64,000 nucleotides of DNA from Streptomyces sp. CCM_MD2014 (GTDB lineage: Bacteria; Actinomycetota; Actinomycetes; Streptomycetales; Streptomycetaceae). Where the stretch lies: the NCBI RefSeq assembly GCF_000772045.1, contig NZ_CP009754.1:7626001-7690000 (forward strand). Reading direction: 5' to 3'. Position 1 is the stretch's first letter. Every line of letters begins with the position of its first letter. The translations under genes were made by a program, and so were the position numbers. Of this stretch, positions 51,249 to 59,324 are shown piece by piece. Under the pieces are notes generated by a model, which searched no databases, was not told the DNA's origin, and saw only the letters and a list, made by a program, of their open reading frames with translations.

Positions 51249-52517
51249 ATGACCGCACTGTCGCCGCACCTTCGCCAGGCCACCCCCGTGGTGGCGGTCC
51301 GGGGCGAGGGGGTCCACATCGAGGGCGAGGACGGCCGCCGCTATCTGGACTTCACCGCCGGCATCGGCGTCACCAGCACCGGCCACTGCCACCCCCGGGT
51401 CGTGGCCGCCGCCCAGGAGCAGGTCGCCACCCTGGTCCACGGGCAGTACACCACCGTCATGCACCCGCCGCTGCGGCGCCTGGTCGACAAGCTCGGCGAG
51501 GTGCTGCCCCAAAGCCTGGACAGTCTCTTCTTCACCAACTCCGGCAGCGAGGCGGTCGAGGCCGCGCTGCGCCTGGCCCGCCAGGCCACCGGCCGGCCCA
51601 ACGTGCTGGTCTGCCACGGCGGTTTCCACGGCCGTACGGTGGCCGCCGCCTCGATGACCACCTCCGGCACCCGCTTCAGGTCCGGCTTCTCACCGCTGAT
51701 GAGCGGCGTGGTCGTCACCCCCTTCCCGACCGCCTACCGGTACGGCTGGGACGAGGAGACGGCCACCCGCTTCGCCCTCAGGGAGCTCGACTACACCCTC
51801 CAGACGATCTCCTCGCCCGCCGACACCGCCGCCGTCATCGTGGAACCGGTCCTGGGCGAGGGCGGGTACGTGCCCGCGAACCGCGCCTTCGTCGAAGGCC
51901 TGCGCGAGCGCGCCGACCGGCACGGCTTCCTGCTGATCCTGGACGAGGTGCAGACCGGCGTGGGCCGCACCGGCCGGTTCTGGGGCCACGAGCACTTCGG
52001 CGTCACGCCGGACATCCTGGTCACCGCCAAGGGACTGGCCAGCGGCTTCCCGCTGTCCGGCATCGCCGCCCCCGAGGAGCTGATGCGCAAGGCCTGGGCG
52101 GGCTCGCAGGGCGGGACGTACGGCGCCAACGCGGTCGCGTGCGCGGCGGCCTGCGCCACCCTGGACGTCGTACGCGACGAGAAGCTCGTCGAGAACGCCG
52201 AGACGATGGGCGCCCGGCTGCGCCACGGCCTGGAGGCGGTGGCGTCGCGGAACCCGGCCGTCGGCGACGTACGGGGCATGGGACTGATGCTGGCCAGCGA
52301 GTTCGTCACCGCCGACGGCGAGCCGGACCCGAAGACCGCGGCCCGGGTGCAGCGGGCCGCCGTCGACGAGGGACTGCTCCTGCTGCTGTGCGGGGCGTGG
52401 AACCAGGTGGTGCGCATGATCCCGGCCCTGGTGATCGACGAGACGGCCGTCGACGAGGGCCTGCGGGCGTGGGCCGCCGCCGTCGAGGCCGGTACGTCGG
52501 GAGCGGCGGGACGATGA
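51249..52517 (+). CDS. Class III omega-aminotransferase (GABA-transaminase type)
   Basis: 422 residues from ATG 51249 with GGGAGA upstream. Fold-type I, class III motifs: NSGSEAVEAALRLAR, LILDEVQTGVGRTG and the PLP Lys in VTAKGLASGFPLSG (about residue 261). The family moves an amino group from omega-amino acids or polyamines to 2-oxoglutarate or pyruvate. The dehydrogenase gene follows after 67 bases. Together the pair suits GABA or putrescine breakdown: transaminate to a semialdehyde, then oxidise to the acid. The exact amine is not determined. Confidence 0.88.
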   Translation: MTALSPHLRQATPVVAVRGEGVHIEGEDGRRYLDFTAGIGVTSTGHCHPRVVAAAQEQVATLVHGQYTTVMHPPLRRLVDKLGEVLPQSLDSLFFTNSGSEAVEAALRLARQATGRPNVLVCHGGFHGRTVAAASMTTSGTRFRSGFSPLMSGVVVTPFPTAYRYGWDEETATRFALRELDYTLQTISSPADTAAVIVEPVLGEGGYVPANRAFVEGLRERADRHGFLLILDEVQTGVGRTGRFWGHEHFGVTPDILVTAKGLASGFPLSGIAAPEELMRKAWAGSQGGTYGANAVACAAACATLDVVRDEKLVENAETMGARLRHGLEAVASRNPAVGDVRGMGLMLASEFVTADGEPDPKTAARVQRAAVDEGLLLLLCGAWNQVVRMIPALVIDETAVDEGLRAWAAAVEAGTSGAAGR

Positions 52518-52584
52518 CGGCCGTCGCGCACCGCTTCACGACCCGCCCCGCGGGGACGACGCACCGGCGCTCAGGAGGGACCCC

Positions 52585-54024
52585 ATGACCGACACTCCCA
52601 CGCAGCTCTTCCTCGGCGGTGCCTGGGTGGACGCCGCGGACGGAGCCGTCATGCCCGTGGACGATCCCGCGACCGGCGAGATCCTGGCCCACGTCGCCGA
52701 CGCGGGCCCCGAGGACGCCCGGCTCGCCGAGGAGGCGGCGGTCCAGGCACAGGGGGAGTGGGCCCGTACGGCACCGAGGGCGCGCAGCGAGATCCTGCGC
52801 CGCGCCTACGAGATCATCCTGGAGCGCACGGACGCGCTGGCCCGCCTGATGACCTCCGAGATGGGCAAGCCGCTGACCGAGGCCCGCGGCGAGGTGGCCT
52901 ACGCGGCGGAGTTCTTCCGCTGGTTCTCCGAGGAGGCCGTCCGGATCGACGGCGGCCACGGCGTCCTGCCCGACGGCCGCAACCGCATGCTGCTCTCCCG
53001 GCGCCCGGTCGGCCCCTGTCTGCTGATCACCCCGTGGAACTTCCCGCTCGCCATGGGCACCCGCAAGATCGGCCCGGCGATCGCGGCCGGCTGCACCATG
53101 GTGCTCAAGCCGGCCCCGCAGACCCCGCTCTCCAGCCTGGCCCTGGCCGCGATCCTCAAGGAGGCGGGACTGCCCGACGGGGTGCTGAACGTCGTCACGA
53201 CCTCGCGGGCGGGGGAGGTGTGCGAACCGCTCCTGCGCGGCGGGCGCATCCGCAAGCTGTCCTTCACCGGTTCGACGGCCGTGGGGCGGCTGCTCCTGGC
53301 CCAGTGCGCGGACACCGTCGTGCGGACCTCGATGGAGCTGGGCGGCAACGCGCCGTTCGTGGTCTTCGACGACGCGGACCTCGACGCGGCCGTGGACGGC
53401 GCGATGGTCGCCAAGATGCGCAACATGGGCGAGGCGTGCACCGCCGCCAACCGCTTCTTCGTGCACCGCTCGGTGGCGGGGCAGTTCGCCGACCGGCTGG
53501 CCAGTCGGATGGGCGCGCTGGTGGTGGGCCCCGGCACCGGCGACGGCGTCGACGTCGGCCCGCTCATCGACGCCGCCGGGCGGGCCAAGGTCGAGGAACT
53601 GGTCGCCGACGCGGTGGAGCGCGGCGCCCGGGTGCTGGTCGGCGGCACCACGCCGGACGGCCCCGGCTGCTTCTACCCGCCCACGGTGCTCACCGACGTC
53701 TCCCCGGACAGCCGCCTGATGACGACGGAGATCTTCGGCCCGGTCGCCGCGATCCTGACCTTCGACGACGAGGACGAGGTGGTCCGCCGGGCCAACGACA
53801 CCCCCTGGGGGCTCGTCGGCTACGTCTTCACCGAGGGCCTGGACCGCGCCCTGCGGGTCAGCGAGCGCCTGGAGGTGGGCATGGTCGGGCTCAACACCGG
53901 CCTGGTCTCCAACCCCGCCGCGCCCTTCGGCGGCGTCAAGCAGTCGGGTCTCGGCCGGGAGGGCGGCCGGGTCGGGATCGAGGAGTTCCTGGAGTACCAG
54001 TACGTGGCGCTGCCGGCGGGGTGA
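52585..54024 (+). CDS. NAD(P)-dependent semialdehyde dehydrogenase
   Basis: 479 residues; AGGAGGG lies just upstream of ATG 52585. ALDH motifs: LITPWNFPLAMGTRKIGPA, FTGSTAVGRLL, catalytic Glu in MELGGNAP (about 251) and the nucleophilic Cys in GEACTAANRFF (about 288). It matches the succinate-semialdehyde dehydrogenase group (GabD-like) in these phrases and in size. It acts on the aldehyde made by the upstream aminotransferase. Confidence 0.9.
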   Translation: MTDTPTQLFLGGAWVDAADGAVMPVDDPATGEILAHVADAGPEDARLAEEAAVQAQGEWARTAPRARSEILRRAYEIILERTDALARLMTSEMGKPLTEARGEVAYAAEFFRWFSEEAVRIDGGHGVLPDGRNRMLLSRRPVGPCLLITPWNFPLAMGTRKIGPAIAAGCTMVLKPAPQTPLSSLALAAILKEAGLPDGVLNVVTTSRAGEVCEPLLRGGRIRKLSFTGSTAVGRLLLAQCADTVVRTSMELGGNAPFVVFDDADLDAAVDGAMVAKMRNMGEACTAANRFFVHRSVAGQFADRLASRMGALVVGPGTGDGVDVGPLIDAAGRAKVEELVADAVERGARVLVGGTTPDGPGCFYPPTVLTDVSPDSRLMTTEIFGPVAAILTFDDEDEVVRRANDTPWGLVGYVFTEGLDRALRVSERLEVGMVGLNTGLVSNPAAPFGGVKQSGLGREGGRVGIEEFLEYQYVALPAG

Positions 54025-54047
54025 CGCAGACGACGCGGAACGAGGCT

Positions 54048-54082
54048 TTGCATGGTCATGCGTAATCATGCATACTCTTCCT
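54048..54082 (+). promoter_or_regulatory. argG promoter overlapped by ARG-box-like sites
   Basis: TTGCAT (54048-54053) and CATACT (54071-54076), 17 bases apart, put transcription start at or next to ATG 54083, so the mRNA may be leaderless. Between 54048 and 54076 the pentamer CATGC or near forms occurs repeatedly (GCATGGTCATGC, TCATGCATAC), resembling tandem ArgR (ARG-box) half-sites. ArgR with arginine would block the promoter. Confidence 0.65.
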
Positions 54083-55528
54083 ATGTCCAAGGTCCTCACC
54101 TCCCTCCCCACCGGCGAGCGCGTCGGTATCGCCTTCTCGGGCGGCCTCGACACCTCGGTCGCGGTCGCGTGGATGCGTGACAAGGGCGCCGTCCCCTGCA
54201 CGTACACCGCCGACATCGGCCAGTACGACGAGCCCGACATCGCCTCGGTGCCCGACCGTGCCAAGACGTACGGCGCCGAGGTCGCGCGCCTGGTCGACTG
54301 CCGGGCGGCGCTGGTCGAGGAGGGGCTGGCCGCGCTCACCTGCGGCGCGTTCCACATCCGCTCGGGCGGGCGTGCCTACTTCAACACCACGCCGCTGGGC
54401 CGTGCCGTCACGGGCACCCTCCTCGTCCGGGCGATGCTCGAGGACGACGTCCAGATCTGGGGCGACGGTTCCACGTTCAAGGGCAACGACATCGAGCGGT
54501 TCTACCGGTACGGCCTGCTCGCCAACCCGCAGCTGCGGATCTACAAGCCCTGGCTCGACGCGGACTTCGTGACGGAGCTCGGCGGCCGCAAGGAGATGTC
54601 GGAGTGGCTGGTCGCCCACGACCTGCCCTACCGGGACTCCACGGAGAAGGCGTACTCCACCGACGCCAACATCTGGGGCGCCACCCACGAGGCCAAGACG
54701 CTGGAGCACCTCGACACCGGCGTGGAGACCGTGGAGCCCATCATGGGCGTGCGGTTCTGGGACCCGTCGGTCGAGATCGCGCCGGAGGACGTGACGATCG
54801 GCTTCGACCAGGGCCGCCCGGTGACGATCAACGGCAAGGAGTTCGCCTCCGCCGTCGACCTGGTGATGGAGGCCAACGCCATCGGCGGCCGGCACGGCCT
54901 GGGCATGTCCGACCAGATCGAGAACCGGATCATCGAGGCGAAGAGCCGCGGCATCTACGAGGCCCCCGGCATGGCCCTGCTGCACGCCGCCTACGAGCGC
55001 CTGGTCAACGCCATTCACAACGAGGACACGCTGGCCCAGTACCACACCGAGGGGCGGCGCCTGGGCCGGCTGATGTACGAGGGCCGCTGGCTCGACCCCC
55101 AGTCGCTGATGATCCGGGAGTCGCTGCAGCGCTGGGTCGGCTCGGCGGTCACCGGCGAGGTCACGCTGCGGCTGCGGCGCGGCGAGGACTACTCGATCCT
55201 CGACACCACCGGCCCGGCGTTCAGCTACCACCCGGACAAGCTCTCCATGGAGCGCACCGAGGACTCCGCGTTCGGCCCCGTGGACCGGATCGGCCAGCTG
55301 ACCATGCGCAACCTGGACATCGCCGACTCCCGCGCCAAGCTGGAGCAGTACGCCGGGCTCGGCCTCATCGGCACCGCCAACCCCGCCATCGGCGCCGCCC
55401 AGGCCGCCGCGACCGGGCTGATCGGCGCCATGCCCGAGGGCGGCGCCCAGGCCATCGCCTCCCGCGGCGAGGTCTCCGGCGACGACGAGCTGCTGGACCG
55501 CGCCGCGATGGAGTCCGGCACGGACTGA
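54083..55528 (+). CDS. argG: Argininosuccinate synthase, long type
   Basis: 481 residues. The ATP-pyrophosphatase P-loop AFSGGLDTSVAV (about 17-28) and later citrulline/aspartate-binding segments (YRDSTEKAYSTDANIWG, AIGGRHGLGMSDQIENR) identify ArgG; it condenses citrulline and aspartate to argininosuccinate in arginine synthesis. The length is the 450-480-residue type seen in Streptomyces rather than the roughly 400-residue type. An upstream ATG at 54068 is less likely. The gene is alone, not with argH, and is followed by a strong terminator. Confidence 0.95.
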   Translation: MSKVLTSLPTGERVGIAFSGGLDTSVAVAWMRDKGAVPCTYTADIGQYDEPDIASVPDRAKTYGAEVARLVDCRAALVEEGLAALTCGAFHIRSGGRAYFNTTPLGRAVTGTLLVRAMLEDDVQIWGDGSTFKGNDIERFYRYGLLANPQLRIYKPWLDADFVTELGGRKEMSEWLVAHDLPYRDSTEKAYSTDANIWGATHEAKTLEHLDTGVETVEPIMGVRFWDPSVEIAPEDVTIGFDQGRPVTINGKEFASAVDLVMEANAIGGRHGLGMSDQIENRIIEAKSRGIYEAPGMALLHAAYERLVNAIHNEDTLAQYHTEGRRLGRLMYEGRWLDPQSLMIRESLQRWVGSAVTGEVTLRLRRGEDYSILDTTGPAFSYHPDKLSMERTEDSAFGPVDRIGQLTMRNLDIADSRAKLEQYAGLGLIGTANPAIGAAQAAATGLIGAMPEGGAQAIASRGEVSGDDELLDRAAMESGTD

Positions 55529-55562
55529 TCCCTCCGTCCCCGTCCGGGGACCGCACACCGGC

Positions 55563-55610
55563 AAGGGCCGGCTCGACGCCTCGGGGCGTCGGGCCGGCCC
55601 TTCTGTTTTC
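55563..55610 (+). terminator. Intrinsic terminator of argG
   Basis: AAGGGCCGGC... pairs with ...GCCGGCCCTT across 55563-55602, continuing through CGACGCC/GGCGTCG with one unpaired position on each side. It is followed by a T-rich tail (55603-55610), the classic form and rare for this GC content. Confidence 0.88.
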
Positions 55611-55649
55611 TCTTCACCGTGCATCACTTGCGGGCGTTGCGAGCTTTCC

Positions 55650-55800
55650 GTGCCCCTCTCCGCCCGCTCGTAGATCTGATTGCCTGTTCAAGTGCTACGC
55701 AATGACATCGCAAGCGACGCAAGCAGTTTGCGTACCAACTTCGGCCTCAACCGCGACCGTTGACAAACAGGTGACGCGCTAGAAACCTGATGACGCACTT
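55650..55800 (+). promoter_or_regulatory. Upstream control region of the GH87 gene
   Basis: This stretch is AT-richer than its surroundings. CGCAA occurs at 55698, 55709 and 55718, about ten bases apart; the last forms an inverted repeat with TTGCG-type sequence (ACGCAA 55717-55722, TTGCGT 55728-55733). TTGACA at 55760-55765 is a consensus -35; TAGAAA at 55780-55785 is the nearest -10-like hexamer, spaced only 14 bases. The gap from argG to GH87 (55529-55907) has no supported gene. Confidence 0.5.
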
Positions 55801-55907
55801 TCCGCAAAGAATCGACTGTCCTGCTCAATTGGCGCGCAGAGTCGGTGCTTCCCCCCAACTGCCGGACCGTCGCGCCCTCCCCGACTCCCCACGGAACAGA
55901 GGACCCC

Positions 55908-58900
55908 ATGAGACGGAGATCCCTCGGCCGGCGGACGCTCACGGGCGCCGCCGTCGCCGGGCTGATGACGGTCGGGCTGCTGCCACTGCCCCTAGCCGCC
56001 ACCGCGCAGGCGGCGCCTGCGCCGGTGACGGCCGCCGCCGACGTCAATCTGGCCCTCGGCCGCCCGGCAAAGGCGGGCGGCTCGCACGGCGCCTACCCGG
56101 CCGGCAACGCCACCGACGGACAGCAGGCCACCTACTGGGAGGGTCCGGCCGGCACCTTCCCCGAGTGGCTCCAGGTCGATCTCGGCACCGCCCGCGACCT
56201 CGACCGGGTGGTCCTCAAACTGCCCGCGGGCTGGGAGAGCCGCACCCAGACGCTCTCCCTGCGGGGCAGCACCGACGGCACCACCTTCCGCACCCTCGAC
56301 GCCTCGGACGGACGGGCGTTCGGTCCGGCGCAGGCGGGCACCGTCGCCATCGACCTCGACTCACCCGCCGAGGCCCGCTACGTCCGCGTCGACATCACCG
56401 GCAACACCGGCTGGAACGCCGCGCAACTGGCCGAACTGGAGGTCTACGGCGACGACGTCGACACCGGCCCGCCGCCCACCGGCACCAACCTCGCCCGCAA
56501 CAAGCCGGTCGAGGCCACCTCGACGACCCAGAACTACGTCGCCGCCAACGCCACCGACGACTCCACCTCCACGTACTGGGAGGCCGCGGGGAACCCGGCC
56601 GACCTCACCGTCGCGCTCGGCGCCGACGCCGACGTCAGCGGCGTCGTCGTCACGCTCAATCCGGACCCGGTCTGGTCCGCCCGCACCCAGAGCATCCAGG
56701 TGTTCGGACGGGCCCAGGGGGAGAGCGACTTCACCTCGCTGCGCGACCGCGCCGACTACGCCTTCAGCCCCGGCCAGGACAACACGGTGACCATCCCGGT
56801 CAGCGGCCGGGTCTCCGACGTACGGCTCCGGTTCTTCTCCAACACCGGCGCCGGCGGCGGCCAGGTCGCCGAGTTCCAGGTCCTCGGCACCGCGGCACCC
56901 GCCCCCGACCTCACCGTCACGAGCCTCGACTGGTCGCCCGCCGCACCGAGCGAGCGCGACGAGGTCACCGTCGACGCCACGGTCCGCAACGCCGGCACCG
57001 CGGCCTCGGCCGCGACCACCACCGAGGTCACCGTGGAGGGCCGGGCGGCGGGCAGCGCCGCGGTCCCCGCACTCGACCCCGGCGAGTCCGCCGAGGTCGC
57101 CGTCTCCACCGGCACCCACGCGGCCGGCAGCTACGCGGTCGCCGCGGTCGTCGACCCGCGGGACACCGTCGCCGAGCTGGACGACACCAACAACAGCCGC
57201 GCCGCCACCGACCGCCTCGTCGTCGACCGGGCGCCCGGACCCGACCTCGAGGTGCGCTCCATCACCACCAACCCGGCCAACCCCGCGGTCGGCGCCGACG
57301 TCTCCTTCACCGTCGCCGTGCACAACGGCGGCACCAGCGCCGTCGAGGCGGGCTCGGTGACCCGGGTCCAGGCCGGCTCCACCACCCTGGACGGCACCAC
57401 CGGACGGGTCGAGGCAGGCGCCACGGTGAACGTGCCGGTCAACGGCACCTGGAAGGCGACGAGCGGCGGGGTCACCCTCACCGCCACCGCCGATGCCACC
57501 GCCCGGGTCGCCGAGACCAACGAGAACAACAACGTGTTCGCCAAGTCCCTCGTCGTCGGACGCGGCGCCGCCGTGCCGTACACCGAGTACGAGGCGGAGG
57601 ACGGCCGGTACGAAGGCACCCTGCTCACCACCGACGCCAAGCGGACCTTCGGGCACACCAACTTCGGCACCGAGTCCTCGGGCCGCAAGTCCGTCCGGCT
57701 CGACTCGACCGGCCAGTACGTCGAGTTCACCTCCACCACACCCACCAACTCCATCGTGGTGCGCAACTCCATCCCCGACGCTCCCGGCGGAGGCGGTGCC
57801 GAGGCCACCATCAGCCTCTACGCCGACGGCGAGTTCGTGCAGAAGCTCACCCTGTCGTCCAAGCACAGCTGGCTCTACGGCAGCACCGACGACCCCGAAG
57901 GGCTCACCAACCGGCCCGGCGGCGACGCCCGGCGCCTCTTCGACGAGTCCCACGCGCTGCTCGACCGGACCTTCCCGCAGGGCACCGAGTTCCGCCTCCA
58001 GCGCGACGCGGGCGACTCGGCCGCCTTCTACGTCATCGACCTGATCGACCTGGAGCAGGTCGCGCCCGCCAAGACCAAGCCCGCCGAGTGCACGTCCATC
58101 ACCGAGTACGGGGCCGTCCCCGGCGACGGGCTCGACGACACCGACGCCATCCAGCGCGCCGTCACCGACGACCAGAACGGCAGGATCGACTGCGTCTGGA
58201 TCCCCGCCGGACAGTGGCGCCAGGAGCAGAAGATCCTCACCGACGACCCGCTCAACCGCGGCCAGTACAACCAGGTGGGCATCAGCAACGTCACCATCCG
58301 CGGCGCCGGCATGTGGCACTCCCAGCTCTACACCCTGACCCCGCCGCACGAGGCCGGCGGCATCAACCACCCGCACGAGGGCAACTTCGGCTTCGACATC
58401 GACGGCAACACGAAGATCTCCGACATCGCCATCTTCGGCTCGGGCACCATCCGCGGCGGCGACGGCAACGCGGAGGGCGGCGTCGGGCTCAACGGCCGCT
58501 TCGGCAAGGACACCAAGATCAGCAACGTGTGGATCGAGCACGCCAACGTCGGCGTCTGGGTCGGCCGCGACTACTCGAACATCCCCGAGCTGTGGGGCCC
58601 CGCCGACGGCCTGGAGTTCACCGGCATGCGCATCCGCGACACCTACGCGGACGGCATCAACTTCTCCAACGGCACCCGCAACTCGTCCGTGTACAACTCC
58701 TCCTTCCGCACCACCGGCGACGACTCGCTCGCGGTCTGGGCCAACAAGTACGTGAAGGACACGTCCGTGGACATCGGCCACGACAACCACTTCCGCAACA
58801 ACACGATCCAGCTGCCGTGGCGGGCCAACGGCATCGCGGTGTACGGCGGCTACGGCAACACCGTCGAGAACAACGTCGTCTCCGACACCATGAACTACCC

Positions 58901-59303
58901 CGGCATCATGCTCGCCACCGACCACGACCCGCTGCCCTTCTCCGGGCAGACCCTCATCGCGGGCAACGCCCTGCACCGCACGGGCGGCGCGTTCTGGGGC
59001 GAGGCGCAGGAGTTCGGCGCCATCACCCTCTTCGCGCAGGGCCAGGACATCCCCGGTGTGACCATCCGGGACACCGAGATCCTCGACTCGACCTACGACG
59101 GCATCCAGTTCAAGACGGGAGGCGGGGCGATGCCGGACGTGAAGATCGAAAACGTCCGCATCGACAAGTCGAACAACGGCTCCGGCATCCTCGCGATGGG
59201 CGGCGCCCGTGGCAGCGCCACCCTGACCGACGTCACGATCACCAACTCGGCGGAGGAGGACATACGGATCGAGCCGGGCTCCCAGTTCAAGATCAACCGG
59301 TAG
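55908..59303 (+). CDS. Secreted multidomain GH87 alpha-1,3-glucanase (mycodextranase type)
   Basis: 1,131 residues from ATG 55908 (GAGGA upstream). A twin-arginine-like signal peptide (RRRSLGRRTLTGAA... AQA, about 1-42) is followed by two F5/8-type discoidin domains (about 45-175 and 185-330), two CARDB-type beta-sandwiches (about 335-440 and 445-550), a CBM6/CBM35-like module (about 555-695) and a right-handed beta-helix (about 700-1,120). In the helix Asp915, Asp938 and Asp939 (ADGINF and GDDSLAV) have the D, +23, +24 spacing of the catalytic trio I recall for GH87 Agl-FH1. The expected action is hydrolysis of alpha-1,3-glucan, as in fungal cell walls. Confidence 0.8.
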   Translation: MRRRSLGRRTLTGAAVAGLMTVGLLPLPLAATAQAAPAPVTAAADVNLALGRPAKAGGSHGAYPAGNATDGQQATYWEGPAGTFPEWLQVDLGTARDLDRVVLKLPAGWESRTQTLSLRGSTDGTTFRTLDASDGRAFGPAQAGTVAIDLDSPAEARYVRVDITGNTGWNAAQLAELEVYGDDVDTGPPPTGTNLARNKPVEATSTTQNYVAANATDDSTSTYWEAAGNPADLTVALGADADVSGVVVTLNPDPVWSARTQSIQVFGRAQGESDFTSLRDRADYAFSPGQDNTVTIPVSGRVSDVRLRFFSNTGAGGGQVAEFQVLGTAAPAPDLTVTSLDWSPAAPSERDEVTVDATVRNAGTAASAATTTEVTVEGRAAGSAAVPALDPGESAEVAVSTGTHAAGSYAVAAVVDPRDTVAELDDTNNSRAATDRLVVDRAPGPDLEVRSITTNPANPAVGADVSFTVAVHNGGTSAVEAGSVTRVQAGSTTLDGTTGRVEAGATVNVPVNGTWKATSGGVTLTATADATARVAETNENNNVFAKSLVVGRGAAVPYTEYEAEDGRYEGTLLTTDAKRTFGHTNFGTESSGRKSVRLDSTGQYVEFTSTTPTNSIVVRNSIPDAPGGGGAEATISLYADGEFVQKLTLSSKHSWLYGSTDDPEGLTNRPGGDARRLFDESHALLDRTFPQGTEFRLQRDAGDSAAFYVIDLIDLEQVAPAKTKPAECTSITEYGAVPGDGLDDTDAIQRAVTDDQNGRIDCVWIPAGQWRQEQKILTDDPLNRGQYNQVGISNVTIRGAGMWHSQLYTLTPPHEAGGINHPHEGNFGFDIDGNTKISDIAIFGSGTIRGGDGNAEGGVGLNGRFGKDTKISNVWIEHANVGVWVGRDYSNIPELWGPADGLEFTGMRIRDTYADGINFSNGTRNSSVYNSSFRTTGDDSLAVWANKYVKDTSVDIGHDNHFRNNTIQLPWRANGIAVYGGYGNTVENNVVSDTMNYPGIMLATDHDPLPFSGQTLIAGNALHRTGGAFWGEAQEFGAITLFAQGQDIPGVTIRDTEILDSTYDGIQFKTGGGAMPDVKIENVRIDKSNNGSGILAMGGARGSATLTDVTITNSAEEDIRIEPGSQFKINR

Positions 59304-59324
59304 GAGCCGGCCGGCCGTAGCCGG

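Noticed and set aside
55790..59320. 1,176-codon Arg/His-rich frame overlapping the GH87 gene
   Set aside because: Out-of-frame reading of a GC-rich gene; no ribosome site or fold.
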